From positions 1 through 6,640 of the forward strand of contig CALKWT010000099.1 in the NCBI GenBank assembly GCA_938003885.1: a DNA stretch of 6,640 nt. The letters are read 5' to 3'. Positions 5,385 through 6,640 of the stretch are shown here, one piece after another. Position 1 is the stretch's first letter. Every line of letters begins with the position of its first letter. The stretch is from an uncultured Balneolaceae bacterium. Lineage in GTDB: Bacteria; Bacteroidota; Rhodothermia; Balneolales; Balneolaceae. Made by a program: the position numbers and the translations under genes. The notes under the pieces are model-generated. The model did not search any database and was not told where the DNA came from. It saw nothing but the letters and a program-made list of their open reading frames with translations.

Positions 5385-6640
5385 CTACCCTCCGCCCATC
5401 ATATAGTACGTCGGTGCTTCAGGCCCCACGGGCAGGCCCAGCCCAAATACATAGATATAAAACAGAATTATCCATCCGATCGTAAAAAAGATACTATAAG
5501 GGAGCATCATTGAGATGATGGTTCCGATACCCAGGTCTTTATCATATTTATTGGCAAACGCCAGGATCAGCCCGAAATAACTCATCATCGGCGTAATAAT
5601 ATTCGTCACTGAATCCCCGATTCTGTACGCAGTCTGAATCACTTCAGGACTGTATCCGACCAACATCAGCATGGGTACAAAAATGGGAGCTGTGACAGCC
5701 CACTGTGCAGATGCAGATCCAAGCATCAGGTTTACAGTTGCAGAAATAGCGATAAATCCTATAAAAATAATTGGACCCGTCATTCCCGCACTCTCCAAAA
5801 ATTCGGCTCCTTTCACCGCAAAAATTTGTCCCAGATTACTCCATCCAAAATAGGCCACAAATTGAGCAGCAAAAAATACAATGACGATGTAGAGTCCGAG
5901 GGTCGACATCGATTTAGCCATGCCATTTATCAGATCCCGGTCATTTTCCATACTGCCGGTTAGTTTCCCATAAACAAACCCGGGAATCATGAAAAAGAGA
6001 AAAATGAAGGTGACAATCCCATTGAAAAAGGGCGAATTCAGCATCTCGCCGGTTTCGGGATTTCTCAGCACACCATTTTCCGGGACGATGGTTAATGCTA
6101 AAATACCGATCATAAAAAGGATGGTAACTCCTGTCCACTTTAATGCGCGCTTCTCAATTTGCGAAAGAGGCTCCATGGATGTTTCGTCCGACAGATCCTC
6201 CATGGCCATGTTTTCATCATAAGGCCCGAGCTTGGGCTCTACAATACGCAGCGTTACAAAGGCACCCAGTCCAGTAATAAGGAAGGTACTGACCATCATA
6301 AAATACCAGTTCACAGCGGCGTGTACGGTGTAATCAGGATCTATTAAGTTGGCCGCTTCCTGGGTTAATCCCGCCAACAAGGGGTCAATGGTTCCAATCA
6401 AAAGGTTCGCACTATAACCGCCCGAAACGCAGGCAAACGCACAGGCCAGGCCGGCAAGAGGGTGGCGGCCCATGGAGTGAAAAATAACAGCCGCCAAAGG
6501 GATCAGAACAACATACCCCATTTCAGACGCCGTATTTGAAATGACAGCTGAAAAACAGATAGCGATGGTCACCAGATTCTTCGGTTTCAGAAAAAAGTTG
6601 ACCGATTTGTTAATCACTCTGGCTATCCCCTTTTTCTGTG
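5385..6640 (-). CDS. abgT: AbgT-family transporter, 5' end outside the window
   Basis: Inner-membrane secondary transporter of the AbgT family. Characterised members either import p-aminobenzoyl-glutamate (E. coli AbgT) or export sulfonamides and p-aminobenzoate (MtrF, YdaH). Counting from the GTG at 6617, family signatures are SGGYSANLLIGTIDPLLAGLT (65-85), SASAQWAVTAPIFVPM (301-316) and YRIGDSVTNIITPMM (331-345). Long hydrophobic stretches show a polytopic protein, including about 37-65, 104-122, 163-178, 200-217, 240-256, 281-300 and 365-390. The frame is open through the window edge and upstream of that GTG reads QKKGIARVINKSV, which continues the family alignment. The GTG is therefore internal, and about 90-100 N-terminal residues of a usual ~500 are missing off the edge. 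The direction of transport and the substrate cannot be told from sequence. No abgA/abgB-like hydrolase is visible nearby. Confidence 0.95.
   Translation of the reverse strand, partial: QKKGIARVINKSVNFFLKPKNLVTIAICFSAVISNTASEMGYVVLIPLAAVIFHSMGRHPLAGLACAFACVSGGYSANLLIGTIDPLLAGLTQEAANLIDPDYTVHAAVNWYFMMVSTFLITGLGAFVTLRIVEPKLGPYDENMAMEDLSDETSMEPLSQIEKRALKWTGVTILFMIGILALTIVPENGVLRNPETGEMLNSPFFNGIVTFIFLFFMIPGFVYGKLTGSMENDRDLINGMAKSMSTLGLYIVIVFFAAQFVAYFGWSNLGQIFAVKGAEFLESAGMTGPIIFIGFIAISATVNLMLGSASAQWAVTAPIFVPMLMLVGYSPEVIQTAYRIGDSVTNIITPMMSYFGLILAFANKYDKDLGIGTIISMMLPYSIFFTIGWIILFYIYVFGLGLPVGPEAPTYYMMGGG

Noticed and set aside
6615..6617. GTG as the start of the AbgT transporter
   Set aside because: The same frame stays open to the window edge and reads family-like residues (KKGIARVINKSV) upstream, and the product would lack the N-terminal membrane segments; the gene is truncated by the window.

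Overview
This window reads as an ordinary chromosomal housekeeping segment from a free-living bacterium, most likely of the Bacteroidota / Rhodothermota / Balneolota group. That placement is an inference of low to moderate confidence. It rests on mid-range base composition, near-absent Shine-Dalgarno sequences in front of the complete genes, and a topoisomerase I that ends in GRYGPY-type repeats instead of cysteine zinc fingers. I see no rRNA, tRNA, CRISPR array, insertion sequence, phage gene or clear sign of recent transfer.

Layout from left to right. At the extreme left edge a minus-strand gene may begin (1-29, only about nine codons visible). Next is amn, AMP nucleosidase, on the minus strand (144-1322). 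Divergent from it, with only 14 bp between the two start codons, is a Nudix hydrolase of the ADP-ribose pyrophosphatase type (1337-1930, plus). A 181-bp gap (1931-2111) holds a plausible sigma70-like promoter overlapped by a perfect 7-bp inverted repeat. That promoter would drive a tight two-gene unit: an atypical PrxQ/Bcp-like peroxiredoxin (2112-2585) and, 6 bp later, topA for DNA topoisomerase I (2592-5138). A 246-bp AT-rich convergent gap follows (5139-5384). The window ends in the 3' part of an AbgT-family transporter gene on the minus strand (5385 to the right edge), whose N-terminal part lies outside.

Functional links. The divergent Nudix/amn pair makes a coherent short route if the Nudix substrate is ADP-ribose: the Nudix enzyme would yield AMP and ribose 5-phosphate, and Amn would split AMP into adenine and ribose 5-phosphate. 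The peroxiredoxin-topA pairing is less obvious. The encoded TopA has no cysteine in 848 residues, and the peroxiredoxin departs from the canonical active-site motif.

I did not find a convincing undescribed multi-gene system. The points most worth a second look are the 14-bp divergent start region, the altered peroxiredoxin active site, and the palindrome lying on the putative prx-topA promoter.
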